Positions 16,972 through 25,155 of a stretch of DNA of 64,000 bases are shown here, in pieces. The notes beneath the pieces are model-generated. The model saw only the letters and a program-made list of their open reading frames with translations, was not told the DNA's origin and ran no database searches. This DNA comes from Acidovorax sp. (lineage in GTDB: Bacteria; Pseudomonadota; Gammaproteobacteria; Burkholderiales; Burkholderiaceae_C): the NCBI GenBank assembly GCA_031277855.1, contig JAITLO010000038.1, positions 1 to 64,000 of the forward strand, read 5' to 3'. Position 1 is the first letter of the stretch. Each line of letters opens with the position of its first letter. The position numbers were made by a program, and so were the translations under genes.

Positions 16972-18480
16972 ATGGCGTCTACGCCCGCACCAGAAACCGG
17001 TCCTATCACCTCTAAACCGGAACCCGATTCCAACCGAAAACTTGCTTACCTGCTGCTAGGCCTGGTGCTGTATGGCATCGTGCTGGCCCTGCCCCAACCT
17101 GCCGGCCTGACCGACTCGGGCCAGGTGGCCCTGGGCCTGCTGGTGCTGGTGGTGGTGCTGTGGATCAGCGAATGCGTCTCGCCCGCCAACAGCGCCGTGG
17201 TGCTGACCGGCGCCGCCGTGCTCGGCCTGATGGGCACCTCGCTCACCGAGGGCGGCAAGGTGCTGACCTCTTCGACCGCGCTGACCACCATGCTCACCGG
17301 CTTTTCGTCCACCGCCGTGCTGCTGGTGGCGGCCGCGCTGTTCCTGGCAGTGGCGCTCAAGCACACCGGCCTGGACAAGCGCATTGCCCTGATCGTGATG
17401 AGCAAGATCGGCGTCTCGCCCGCCCGCCTGGTGCTGGGCGCGATGATTGTCGGCTTTGTGCTGGCCTTGTTCATTCCCTCGGCCACAGCCCGCGTGGGTG
17501 CGGTGATCCCCATCATGATCGGCATCACGGCCGCCCTGGGGCTGGCCGTGAACAGCTCGCTGGGTGCCACCTTGATGATTGTGACGGCCAGTGCCTGCTC
17601 CATCTTCAACATGGCCGTGAAGACCGGCGCTGCACAGAACATCATCAGCCTGAACTTCATGCAGCAGGCCTTTGGCCACAACATCACCTGGGGCCAGTGG
17701 TTCATCACCGCCCTGCCCTTCACCATCGGCATGTGCGTGGTGCTGTTCTTTGCCGCGCTGTGGATCTTGCGTCCCCAAGTGCCCACGGGCGAAGACATGG
17801 CCGGCAAGCTGCGCCAGCAACTGGCCGAGCTGGGCCCGGTCACCGCACCTGAAAAGCGTTTGATCGCCGTGGCGGCCCTGCTGCTGGTGATGTGGTCCAC
17901 CGAAGGCATGCTGCACCCCTTTGACACCACGACCACCACCCAGATCGGCATTGCCCTGCTGCTGATGCCCAAGATCGGTGTGATGCACTGGTCCCAGGCT
18001 GAAAAGCTGGTGCCCTGGGGCACGATTGTGCTGTTCGCTGCCTCCATCTCGCTGGGCAATCTGCTGTCCAACACCGGCGCCGCCGGCTGGCTGGCGCAGC
18101 AGACGCTGGGCCAGATGGGCCTGTCCGCACTGCCCGTGGTGGCCGTGATTGCCGCGCTGTCGGTGTTCAGCATCGTGCTGCACTTGGGCTTTGCCTCGGC
18201 CACCGGCCTGGCCAGCACGCTGATCCCCATCATGATTGCCTTCACCCAGACCCTGCCCGTCAGCACCGAGACCGCCTTCGGCATCGTGATGATCCAGAGC
18301 TTTGTGGTGTCGTTTGGCTTCATCCTGCCCACCAACGCTCCGCAGAACATGCTGTGCTACGGCACCAACGCCTTCAGCACCACACAGTTCGCCAAGGTGG
18401 GCATTGTGGTCACGCTGGCCGGTCTGGGCCTGATTCTGTTGCTGTCGGCCACGCTGTGGCCCTGGATGGGAGTGCTGTAA
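16972..18480 (+). CDS. SLC13/DASS family carboxylate transporter
   Basis: A 502-residue inner-membrane protein with about 12 hydrophobic segments. It has the divalent anion:sodium symporter layout: two inverted halves, each with an SNT-like or polar hairpin (FIPSATARVGAVIPI in the first, FILPTNAPQNMLCYGTNAF in the second). Such carriers take up di- or hydroxycarboxylates with sodium. The ATG at 16972 follows GAGGAG (16961-16966). The gene is joined to the next with no gap (TAA then ATG), so substrate import and its oxidation are probably coupled. Upstream sits a perfect FNR/Anr box. Exact substrate unknown. Confidence 0.88.
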   Translation: MASTPAPETGPITSKPEPDSNRKLAYLLLGLVLYGIVLALPQPAGLTDSGQVALGLLVLVVVLWISECVSPANSAVVLTGAAVLGLMGTSLTEGGKVLTSSTALTTMLTGFSSTAVLLVAAALFLAVALKHTGLDKRIALIVMSKIGVSPARLVLGAMIVGFVLALFIPSATARVGAVIPIMIGITAALGLAVNSSLGATLMIVTASACSIFNMAVKTGAAQNIISLNFMQQAFGHNITWGQWFITALPFTIGMCVVLFFAALWILRPQVPTGEDMAGKLRQQLAELGPVTAPEKRLIAVAALLLVMWSTEGMLHPFDTTTTTQIGIALLLMPKIGVMHWSQAEKLVPWGTIVLFAASISLGNLLSNTGAAGWLAQQTLGQMGLSALPVVAVIAALSVFSIVLHLGFASATGLASTLIPIMIAFTQTLPVSTETAFGIVMIQSFVVSFGFILPTNAPQNMLCYGTNAFSTTQFAKVGIVVTLAGLGLILLLSATLWPWMGVL

Positions 18481-19425
18481 ATGGGCGCACATATTGGCAT
18501 CATTGGCGCCGGCCAGGTCGGCGCCGCAGCGGGTTATCTGCTGTCGGCCACACCCGGCATCAGCCAGATCACCCTGGTGGACCAGAACGCTGCCCGCGCG
18601 GCCGGTGAGGCCGCCGACATCGGCCACGCCGCTGCCTTTGGCACGGCAGCCCGCGTCAGCGAAGGCGATTACGCCGACCTGGCAGGCGCCTCGGTGGTGG
18701 TCATCACCGCCGGCGCCAGCCTCAAGCCCGGCCAGACCCGGCTGGAGCTGCTGCAGCAAAACCTGAAGATGACGGACACCATCATCGGCCAGGTGCTGAA
18801 GGTGGTGCCCGAGGCGGTGCTGCTGTTCGCCACCAACCCGGTGGACGTCATGCCCGCCATCGCCGTGCACCGCTACGGCCTGCCCCCGGGCCGAGCCATA
18901 GGCACGGGCTGCTCGCTGGATTCCATCCGCTTTCGCGACCGGCTGGCCGACTACCTGGGCGTGGCACCACCCGCCATCCACGCCTATGTGCTGGGTGAGC
19001 ATGGTGACTCCTCCGTGCCCAACTGGAGCAGCGCCTGGGTGGCCGGTATGTCGGTGACGGCTTTTGCCGCGCAGCAAGGCCGCCCCATCGACGCGGCCAT
19101 GCAGCTGCAGATTGCGGAAGACGTGCGCACCTCGGCCTACCGCATCAAGGAAGGTAAGGGCGTGTCCAACTTCGGCATCGGTGGCTGCATTGCCCGCCTG
19201 GTCAAGGCCATCGTCGCCGATGAGCAGTCGGTGTTTGCCGTCTCCACCTGCATGCCCGAGCTGCTGGGCGTGCGCGATACCTGCGTCTCCCTGCCCCATC
19301 TGATCGGTGCACGTGGTGCCTCGGCGCCTTTCATGCCGTCCATGGATGCGGCCGAAACCGAGGCCTTGCGCGCCAGCGCAGCCCTGCTCTCTACCACCAT
19401 CGCCGGCGGACTGCAGCTGCTGTAA
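18481..19425 (+). CDS. NAD-dependent L-2-hydroxyacid dehydrogenase (LDH/MDH family)
   Basis: The 314-residue enzyme belongs to the lactate/malate dehydrogenase family. The Rossmann motif GIIGAGQVG is near residue 7, and D34 at the end of the second strand favours NAD. Catalytic residues are present: R87 (PGQTRL), D147 and R150 (SLDSIRFR), H174 (GEHGDS). At the specificity-loop position that is Gln in lactate and Arg in malate dehydrogenases, this protein has Leu81 (GASLKPG), which suggests a hydrophobic 2-oxo acid rather than pyruvate or oxaloacetate. Its ATG directly follows the transporter stop; any ribosome site lies inside the transporter gene. Named substrate: not assignable. Confidence 0.9.
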   Translation: MGAHIGIIGAGQVGAAAGYLLSATPGISQITLVDQNAARAAGEAADIGHAAAFGTAARVSEGDYADLAGASVVVITAGASLKPGQTRLELLQQNLKMTDTIIGQVLKVVPEAVLLFATNPVDVMPAIAVHRYGLPPGRAIGTGCSLDSIRFRDRLADYLGVAPPAIHAYVLGEHGDSSVPNWSSAWVAGMSVTAFAAQQGRPIDAAMQLQIAEDVRTSAYRIKEGKGVSNFGIGGCIARLVKAIVADEQSVFAVSTCMPELLGVRDTCVSLPHLIGARGASAPFMPSMDAAETEALRASAALLSTTIAGGLQLL

Positions 19426-19436
19426 ACAGACTTCAT

Positions 19437-19475
19437 CGCTGTATGGCCGCCTTGTTTGGAGGCGGCCATACAGCG
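19437..19475 (+). terminator. Strong hairpin after dehydrogenase gene
   Basis: CGCTGTATGGCCGCC (19437-19451) pairs perfectly with GGCGGCCATACAGCG (19461-19475) over 15 bp. It starts 11 nt past the stop. There is no T-run, so it may stabilise the 3' end rather than terminate. The right arm is the end of repeat T2. Confidence 0.6.
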
Positions 19476-19562
19476 CTTGATGCTTTGTTGCGTGCCCTTG
19501 CCGTACACCAGTACTGTCAGCGGGCACGCGTCGCGCCTCAAGCGCTGTCTGGCCGTTGTGGG
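19461..19562 (-). repeat. T repeat, copy T2
   Basis: Reverse-complement copy of T1 (4751-4852), 93 of 102 positions identical. Here the end of the repeat takes part in a perfect hairpin that T1 lacks. Confidence 0.9.
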
Positions 19563-19610
19563 GAGGGATTCAACGCCCCATGCAAACCAAAGCCCGCTCC
19601 GGCCGACAGA

Positions 19611-19647
19611 CCCTCACCCCCACCCTCTCCCCAAAGGGGCGAGGGAG
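19611..19647 (+). repeat. S palindrome, copy S3
   Basis: CCCTCACCCCCACCCTCTCC followed by CCAAAGGGGCGAGGGAG; the inner stem is CCCC/GGGG instead of CCCGC/GCGGG. It lies 33 bp from R4, in the standard S-R arrangement. Confidence 0.85.
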
Positions 19648-19680
19648 AAAAACCAGGGGCTCGGCGCATGAAACTGGCGC

Positions 19681-19779
19681 AGCCCATGCCAGGGCCGCCC
19701 CGCCGCGCGGGCAGCGTCCCCCTGCCCGCGAGCACCGCTCGCGAAGAGCGGGGGGAAGGCGCGCAGCGCCTCAGGGGGG
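19681..19779 (-). repeat. R element, copy R4
   Basis: Long-form copy on the minus strand, ending two nt from the M48 protease stop. The middle hairpin has CGCGAGC/GCTCGCG arms, different from R1 but still paired. The 3' hairpin is degenerate in this copy. Confidence 0.85.
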
Positions 19780-19781
19780 TG

Positions 19782-20657
19782 TCATCGCCTCCGCGATGCC
19801 TCATACAAGCCTTGCACGCGGGGGATATTGCGCTCCAGCTCGCGTATGCGATCCGGGCCAGTGGGGTGGGTGGACAAAAAGCCAATGCCGCCGTCGCCCG
19901 TGGCCTCGCCCATCTTGCGCCACAGCGTCACACCTGCCTGGGGGTTGTAGCCAGCGCGTGCTGCCAACTCCAGGCCCACCAGATCGGCCTCGCTCTCATC
20001 GCTGCGGCTGAAACGCAGGCTCAGTAGCTGGCTGCCCATTTTGGCGGCCAGATTACCCAGATCGCCCAGGCCCAGCAGCTGCGCGCCCAGCGATAGGCCG
20101 ATGTTGGTGGCCGAGTTCTTGGCCATTTGCTCGCGCGAATGCTCGCGCAGCGCATGCGCCATTTCGTGGCCCATGACCATGGCCACTTCGTCGTCATTGA
20201 GCTGGAGCTTTTCCAGAATGGCGGTGTAGAAGGCAATCTTGCCGCCGGGCATGCAAAAAGCGTTGACTTCCTTGCTGCCGATCAAATTCACCTCCCAGCG
20301 CCACTGCGCGGCGCGCGGGTTCCATTGCGTGGTGTAGGGAATGATGCGCTGGGCAATGGTGCGCAGCCGCTGCAGCTGTGGGTTGTTGGCACCGGCCAGC
20401 GCACCCTCGGACTTGGCTTTTTGCAGCAGCTCCTGGTATTGCTGGCCCGCAGCCTGCTCCAGATCGTCGGCCGGAATGAGTTTGCGCAGGCCGGAAGCAC
20501 TGCCCACCTGCACCTGGGCCCAGGCACCACCGCTGCCCGCGACGGCGGCACCGGCAATCAAGGCCTGCAAAAAGCCGCGACGCGGTCTATGGCAGTCACA
20601 GGTGGCGGCAAGTGAGGGAATTCCATTCACCTCAAGGGCAGTGCAAACAGCGGGCAT
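19782..20657 (-). CDS. M48 family metalloprotease with twin-arginine-like leader
   Basis: A 291-residue zinc protease. The HEMAH motif begins at H164, with a downstream ESEAD supplying the third ligand. This is the BepA/LoiP-type periplasmic M48 group, which degrades misfolded outer-membrane proteins. The leader is unusual: R26-R27-G-F-L then a hydrophobic stretch ending AWA-Q near residue 47, which looks like a Tat signal. I start at 20657 (MPAVCTALEV); a longer frame from 20714 is possible, and the true start may lie later, near the RR motif. Ends two nt from R4. Three genes here run the same way, but gaps make an operon uncertain. Confidence 0.85.
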   Translation of the reverse strand: MPAVCTALEVNGIPSLAATCDCHRPRRGFLQALIAGAAVAGSGGAWAQVQVGSASGLRKLIPADDLEQAAGQQYQELLQKAKSEGALAGANNPQLQRLRTIAQRIIPYTTQWNPRAAQWRWEVNLIGSKEVNAFCMPGGKIAFYTAILEKLQLNDDEVAMVMGHEMAHALREHSREQMAKNSATNIGLSLGAQLLGLGDLGNLAAKMGSQLLSLRFSRSDESEADLVGLELAARAGYNPQAGVTLWRKMGEATGDGGIGFLSTHPTGPDRIRELERNIPRVQGLYEASRRR

Positions 20658-20721
20658 AGGGCAGTTGGGCTCCAGAAATCGGCAACAACAAACCATTGTG
20701 CCGCCAAAGCCCAATCCCTTT

Positions 20722-21669
20722 CTAGGCCGCAGCCGGCGCCGCAGCCACTGGCTGCCGGGCGCTGCGCACCTCGGCCCCTATCACCACCAGCAAACCTGCC
20801 AGCACGGCCAGCAGCCCCAGCCAGGCCGTCAACGGCTGGCGCTCGCCCACAATCCACACCGCCAGCACAAAAGCGGCCACGGGCTCGACCAGCGACAGCG
20901 TCACCCCCGTGGGGCCGGAGATATGGCGCAGCCCTATGGAAAACAGCAAATGGGCGATGCCCGAGACCACCAGGCCCAGATAGACCACCACCAGCAGTGC
21001 CGACAGCGACCATTGCGGCGCCCCCGCCTGCAGCCAGGCCACGGGCACAGCCAGCAGCGCCGCACCGGTGAACACATAGAAATTGACCACCTTGGGCACC
21101 ATATGGCTGACCAGGCGCTTGTTGATCAACGCATAGCCGGCATACGACAGCCCCGCCAGCAAACACAGGCCCAGCCCCGGCCAGGACACCGTGCTACTCC
21201 CGCCCTTGCCCGCCACCATGGCCGCGCCCCCGGCCACGCTGACCAGGGTGCCAAGCCACCACAGTGCAGACAGCGGCGCACGCAGCACCAGGGCCTGCAG
21301 CAGACCAGCCCAGATGGGACTGCTGCCAATGGCCACGGCCGTGCCCACACCCACGCCAGCTAGGCGCAGGCCTTCATAGAAAAACACGCTGTAGCCACCA
21401 ATGCCCAGCGATGCCCAGGCAAACCAGGACCAGCGCAGGCCGGCATCCCGCGGACGCAACACCGGCAGCCGCGAACGCGCACGTACCGACAGCCACAGCA
21501 TCAGCAGCAAAAAAACACTGGCCACACCCAGCTGGGCCGCACCCACCCAAAACGGCGACAGCCCCGCAGCCCCCAGATGCTGTGCCGTACCGCTGGAGCC
21601 CCACAACACACCCGCCAACGACACCAGGGCCACGCCCACGGTAGAGGCGGAAAAAACAGACGATTTCAT
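20722..21669 (-). CDS. EamA/DMT family permease
   Basis: A 315-residue membrane protein with ten predicted segments in two EamA repeats. The first repeat contains LAGVLWGSSGTAQHL and the second LAGLSYAGYALINKRL, ending with GPTGVTLSLVEPVAAFVLAVWIVGE, the family's signature helix pair. These are metabolite exporters or importers of unknown substrate. Possible starts are the ATGs at 21669 (MKSSVFSAS) and 21678 (MQAMKSS); neither has a ribosome site. It lies upstream of the M48 gene on the same strand, 64 bp away. Confidence 0.85.
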   Translation of the reverse strand: MKSSVFSASTVGVALVSLAGVLWGSSGTAQHLGAAGLSPFWVGAAQLGVASVFLLLMLWLSVRARSRLPVLRPRDAGLRWSWFAWASLGIGGYSVFFYEGLRLAGVGVGTAVAIGSSPIWAGLLQALVLRAPLSALWWLGTLVSVAGGAAMVAGKGGSSTVSWPGLGLCLLAGLSYAGYALINKRLVSHMVPKVVNFYVFTGAALLAVPVAWLQAGAPQWSLSALLVVVYLGLVVSGIAHLLFSIGLRHISGPTGVTLSLVEPVAAFVLAVWIVGERQPLTAWLGLLAVLAGLLVVIGAEVRSARQPVAAAPAAA

Positions 21670-21820
21670 AGCTTGCATGATGCCGCTGCGCCAGCGCGGC
21701 AACTATCGAGCGACTCTGGTGGTGGAGTGAAACACACTGGGTGTTGCCCTGACTTCAATAGCTGCTACTGCGCTTGCAGATGGCGTTCCCAGTCAATTCA
21801 CTGGCGCTGCCCACAGTCAG

Positions 21821-21895
21821 GGACAGCGAGCAAGGGCCGCCCCGCAGCGAGGCTGTCGTCCCCCTGGGGGGAAGACGCGAAGCGGCTCAGGGGGG
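21821..21895 (-). repeat. R element, copy R5
   Basis: Short form, minus strand, 3' hairpin arms ACAGC/GCTGT. The first bases of the element (CCCCCCTGA) encode the last two prolines and the stop of the AraC regulator. TGGGCAGCGCCAGTG, the usual flank, follows the far end. Confidence 0.9.
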
Positions 21896-22618
21896 AGCAC
21901 GTAATTCTCGGGCCCCTACCCCCCGCTCCCGCCGCAATGCATAAGCCAAGGCACTGGCACTGCGGTAACCACAGCGCAGCGCCGTGGTTTCCAGCAATTG
22001 CCCCTGGGCCAGCTGCTGCTGGGCCGCATCCAGGCGCAGGCCACGTAGCCAGGCCTGGGGCGGCTGGCCTACCAGCTCCACAAAGCGGGAATGGAACTGC
22101 TGCACGCTCAAATGACACAGCGCGGCCAGCCGGGCCGTGGGCCAGTCGGCATGCAGGGCGGCCTGCACCTGCTGGGTGAGCCAGGCCAGGTCCAAGGCAC
22201 GGCGCTGCAGCAGGCCGGGGGCATCCAGCACCAGGGCCAACTGTGCCGCAGCGCTGATGGGGTGCAGCGCCAGGGCCGGGGCACGCAAGGCTGCGGGCAC
22301 GGCAAAGCGCCGGCCGCGCTCCAGGCCAGGGCCGGGGGGCACATCGATGACCTGCACCCGGGTGCCATGCTGGGCCAGATAGCCATGGGCTGCCCCGGCC
22401 GGAATCAACATGCCGCTGGCCGCATCCACATAGCTGGCATGGCCGTTCAGCTCCAGCTCCATGCGGCCGCGCAGCGCATAGAGGATTTGCACATGGTCAT
22501 GGGCATGGGACTGGTGCTCGCCGCTGTAGGAGCGCACTGAGCTGCTGGGCGCATCCAGCCCCGCAGCCTGTGCAGCCGCTGTGGCGAGGGAGGGAATACG
22601 GGTGGCAGCCATGGTCAT
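21887..22618 (-). CDS. AraC family transcriptional regulator
   Basis: A 243-residue regulator with an N-terminal cupin-like sensor (HQSHAHDHVQILYALRGRMEL, then GMLIPAGAAHGY) and a C-terminal double helix-turn-helix (LAALCHLSVQQFHSRFVELVGQPP, then TALRCGYRSASALAYALRRERG). Arrangement and length match AraC-type regulators of efflux or catabolic genes. It is divergent from the ampG-like gene 67 bp away. The start is the first ATG of MTMAATRIPS. Its last residues, PP-stop, are encoded by repeat copy R5. Confidence 0.88.
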   Translation of the reverse strand: MTMAATRIPSLATAAAQAAGLDAPSSSVRSYSGEHQSHAHDHVQILYALRGRMELELNGHASYVDAASGMLIPAGAAHGYLAQHGTRVQVIDVPPGPGLERGRRFAVPAALRAPALALHPISAAAQLALVLDAPGLLQRRALDLAWLTQQVQAALHADWPTARLAALCHLSVQQFHSRFVELVGQPPQAWLRGLRLDAAQQQLAQGQLLETTALRCGYRSASALAYALRRERGVGARELRAPP

Positions 22619-22685
22619 CCAAACAGAGCTGCCATGGTAGCGCGCGCTGCGGCAGCCAGGCATCGCGGGATAATGCTCCTCGCCC

Positions 22686-24035
22686 ATGTCCGTACCCGCA
22701 CACACCTCCTCCACGCCCTCTTCCTCCACCCCGGCGCACCGCAGCTGGGCGCAGACGCTGCGCGTCTATGCCGAGCCGGCCAGCCTGCGCATGCTGGCCC
22801 TGGGCTTTTCGGCCGGACTGCCCTTGCTGCTGGTGCTGGGCACCTTGTCGTTCTGGCTGCGCAAGGCCGGTGTGGACCGCGCCACCATTGGTTATATGAG
22901 CTGGGTGGGCCTGGCCTATGCCTTCAAATGGATGTGGGCCCCCCTGGTGGACAGGCTGCCGCTGCCGCTGCTGAACCGCCTGCTGGGCCGCCGGCGCAGC
23001 TGGCTGCTGTTTGCGCAATGCCTGGTAGTGGGCGGCCTGTTGGGTATGGCCTTGACCGACCCCCAGCAAGACCTGGCCCGCATGGCCTGGTGTGCCCTGG
23101 CCGTGGCCTTTGGCTCGGCCACGCAGGACATCGCGCTGGATGCCTACCGCATCGAATCCGCCAACGCCGAGCGCCAGGCTGCGCTGGCCGCCACCTACCA
23201 GACGGGCTACCGCATCGCCATGATCTGGGCCGGCGCTGGCGTGCTGTGGCTGGTAGCCCTGGCGCTGCACGGCGGCGATGCTGCCTACGAACGCTCGGCC
23301 TGGCGCCTTGCCTATTGCGTCATGGCGGCCTCCATGCTGGTGGGCATGCTGACCGTGCTGCTGTCACCCGAACCCAAGTCCCAAGCCCAGGCACCGGCGC
23401 GCAATCTGCTCGAGTGGCTGGAAGAGGCCCTGATCGCACCTTTTGCCGACTTTGTGCGCCGCTATGGCGGCCAGGCCATGGTGATCCTGGCCTTGATCGG
23501 CATCTACCGCATCAGCGATGTGGTGATGGGCATCATGGCCAACCCTTTTTATGTGGACATGGGCTACACCGAGGCCGAAGTGGCCACGGTGAGCAAGGTG
23601 TTTGGCGTCATCATGACGCTGCTGGGCGCCTTTATTGGCGGCGTGATTTCCATGCGCGTCGGCGTGATGCGGGTGTTGATGCTGGGTGCCGTGCTCTCGG
23701 CCTCCAGCAATCTGCTGTTTGCCTGGCTCAGCACCCGAGGCCATGATGTGCTGGGTTTGACGCTGGTGGTCAGCGCCGACAACCTGGCCGGTGGCATTGC
23801 CTCTGCGGCCTTTATCGCCTACCTGTCCAGCCTGACCAATGTGCAGTACTCGGCCACGCAGTACGCGCTGTTCAGCTCCATGATGATGCTGGCACCCAAA
23901 TGGCTGGCGGGGTTTTCGGGCGCCTTTGTGGATGTCCACGGCTATGCCTCTTTCTTTATCGGCACTGCGGCCCTGGGCCTGCCGGTGCTGCTGCTGGTGA
24001 CGCTGGCCTCGCGTATCCAGCCACGCACCACATAA
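22686..24035 (+). CDS. ampG: AmpG family muropeptide permease
   Basis: A 449-residue MFS protein. The AmpG-type blocks are present: GFSAGLPLLLVLGTLSFWLR, WVGLAYAFKWMWAPLVDRLP, FGSATQDIALDAYRIE and the late YLSSLTNVQYSATQYALFSS. AmpG imports anhydromuropeptides released from peptidoglycan for recycling, and in many Gram-negatives it feeds signals to beta-lactamase induction. The N-terminal 22 residues are serine/threonine/proline-rich and variable. The divergent AraC regulator might control it, though the sequence does not prove this. Confidence 0.88.
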   Translation: MSVPAHTSSTPSSSTPAHRSWAQTLRVYAEPASLRMLALGFSAGLPLLLVLGTLSFWLRKAGVDRATIGYMSWVGLAYAFKWMWAPLVDRLPLPLLNRLLGRRRSWLLFAQCLVVGGLLGMALTDPQQDLARMAWCALAVAFGSATQDIALDAYRIESANAERQAALAATYQTGYRIAMIWAGAGVLWLVALALHGGDAAYERSAWRLAYCVMAASMLVGMLTVLLSPEPKSQAQAPARNLLEWLEEALIAPFADFVRRYGGQAMVILALIGIYRISDVVMGIMANPFYVDMGYTEAEVATVSKVFGVIMTLLGAFIGGVISMRVGVMRVLMLGAVLSASSNLLFAWLSTRGHDVLGLTLVVSADNLAGGIASAAFIAYLSSLTNVQYSATQYALFSSMMMLAPKWLAGFSGAFVDVHGYASFFIGTAALGLPVLLLVTLASRIQPRTT

Positions 24036-24195
24036 AGGCTGATGAATAAAGCATGAGATGCTCTTCTTTTAGCAGCACGGCGGCTCTGGAAAAGGCCATG
24101 GGTTTACCTGCGCTTTACCGGAGGGACAAGCCTACGTCACGCGTTGCCGCCATGCTGAAGGCTTAGGCACTCTGCCCCTGCATACACTCCCACAC

Positions 24196-24924
24196 ATGAG
24201 CACCCACCAACTGCTGATGATTGAAGACGATGCCCGCCTGGCCCAAATGGTCAGCGAGTATCTGGGCCAGAACAGCCTGGCTGTCATCCACTGCGCCGAT
24301 GCCACCAGCGGCCTGCAAAGACTGCAGCCCAGCGATCCGGCCGAGCTGCCCGATCTGGTGATTCTGGACCTGATGCTGCCCGACATGGATGGCCTGGAAG
24401 TCTGCCGCCGCCTGCGCGCCCTGCCCGGCAGCGCCGCCCAGGTGCCGGTGCTGATGCTGACTGCCAAGGGCGATCCCATGGACCGGGTGATAGGCCTGGA
24501 AATGGGGGCCGACGACTACCTGCCCAAGCCCTTCGAGCCACGCGAGCTGCTGGCACGCATACGCGCCATATTGCGCCGCCGCGGCAGTGAAAACACGCCT
24601 GCGGCGCAGACCACACCGGTGCTGCGCTTTGGTTCGCTGGAAATCGACCGTGACGCCCGCACCGTCACCGTGGCCGGCCAGCCCAGCGAGCTGACCAGCT
24701 ACCAGTTCGACCTGCTGGTGGCCCTGGCCGAACGCGCAGGCCGCGTGCTCACGCGCGACCAGATCATGGAAGCCGTACGCGGCCGCGAACTCGAGGCCTT
24801 TGACCGCTCCATCGACGTGCACATGGGCCGCATACGCGCGGCCATCGAGGCAGACCCCAAGGCACCCAAACGCATTCTGACAGTGCGGGGCGTGGGGTAT
24901 GTCTTCGCCAAGCAGCAGGATTGA
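24196..24924 (+). CDS. OmpR-family response regulator
   Basis: A 242-residue two-component regulator. The receiver domain has the acidic pocket E10-D11-D12, phospho-acceptor D58 (VILDLMLPD), T89 and K111 (DYLPKPFE). The C-terminal winged helix ends with the usual RTVRGVGYVF-like sequence (ILTVRGVGYVF). Its partner kinase starts 231 bp downstream. The intervening DNA is almost entirely repeats R6 and S4, an unusual gap for a two-component operon. It resembles the RstA branch, but the target genes are not evident. Confidence 0.92.
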   Translation: MSTHQLLMIEDDARLAQMVSEYLGQNSLAVIHCADATSGLQRLQPSDPAELPDLVILDLMLPDMDGLEVCRRLRALPGSAAQVPVLMLTAKGDPMDRVIGLEMGADDYLPKPFEPRELLARIRAILRRRGSENTPAAQTTPVLRFGSLEIDRDARTVTVAGQPSELTSYQFDLLVALAERAGRVLTRDQIMEAVRGRELEAFDRSIDVHMGRIRAAIEADPKAPKRILTVRGVGYVFAKQQD

Positions 24925-24933
24925 CATGCGACA

Positions 24934-25026
24934 CCCCCTGAGCCGCTTCGCGTCTTCCCCCTCTCTGGCGCTACGCGCCGGAGGGGGACGGCACCAGCGC
25001 GGCGGGGCGGCCCTTGCGCGGTGCCC
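24934..25026 (+). repeat. R element, copy R6
   Basis: Plus-strand copy starting nine nt after the response regulator stop. The middle hairpin reads GGCGC/GCGCC inside CTC/GAG, and the 3' hairpin arms are GGCACC/GGTGCC, a variant not seen in other copies but fully paired. TGGGCTGCGCCAGTTTT follows. Confidence 0.9.
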
Positions 25027-25071
25027 TGGCTTGGGCTGCGCCAGTTTTGCACGCTGTGCCTGCGGTTTTTC

Positions 25072-25108
25072 TTCCTCGCCCCTCTGGGGAGAGGGTGGGG
25101 GTGAGGGG
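25072..25108 (-). repeat. S palindrome, copy S4
   Basis: Minus-strand S copy with inner stem CCCC/GGGG, 45 bp after R6. Together R6 and S4 fill the gap between the response regulator and its kinase. Confidence 0.85.
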
Positions 25109-25155
25109 GCTGCGGCCCAGCCCAGCGCCATGCAGCACCTATAGGAGCGCCTCAC

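Noticed and set aside
17056..19527. An 823-codon open frame on the minus strand
   Set aside because: Antisense to the SLC13 transporter and dehydrogenase genes and extending into repeat T2; His/Gly/Gln-rich shadow.
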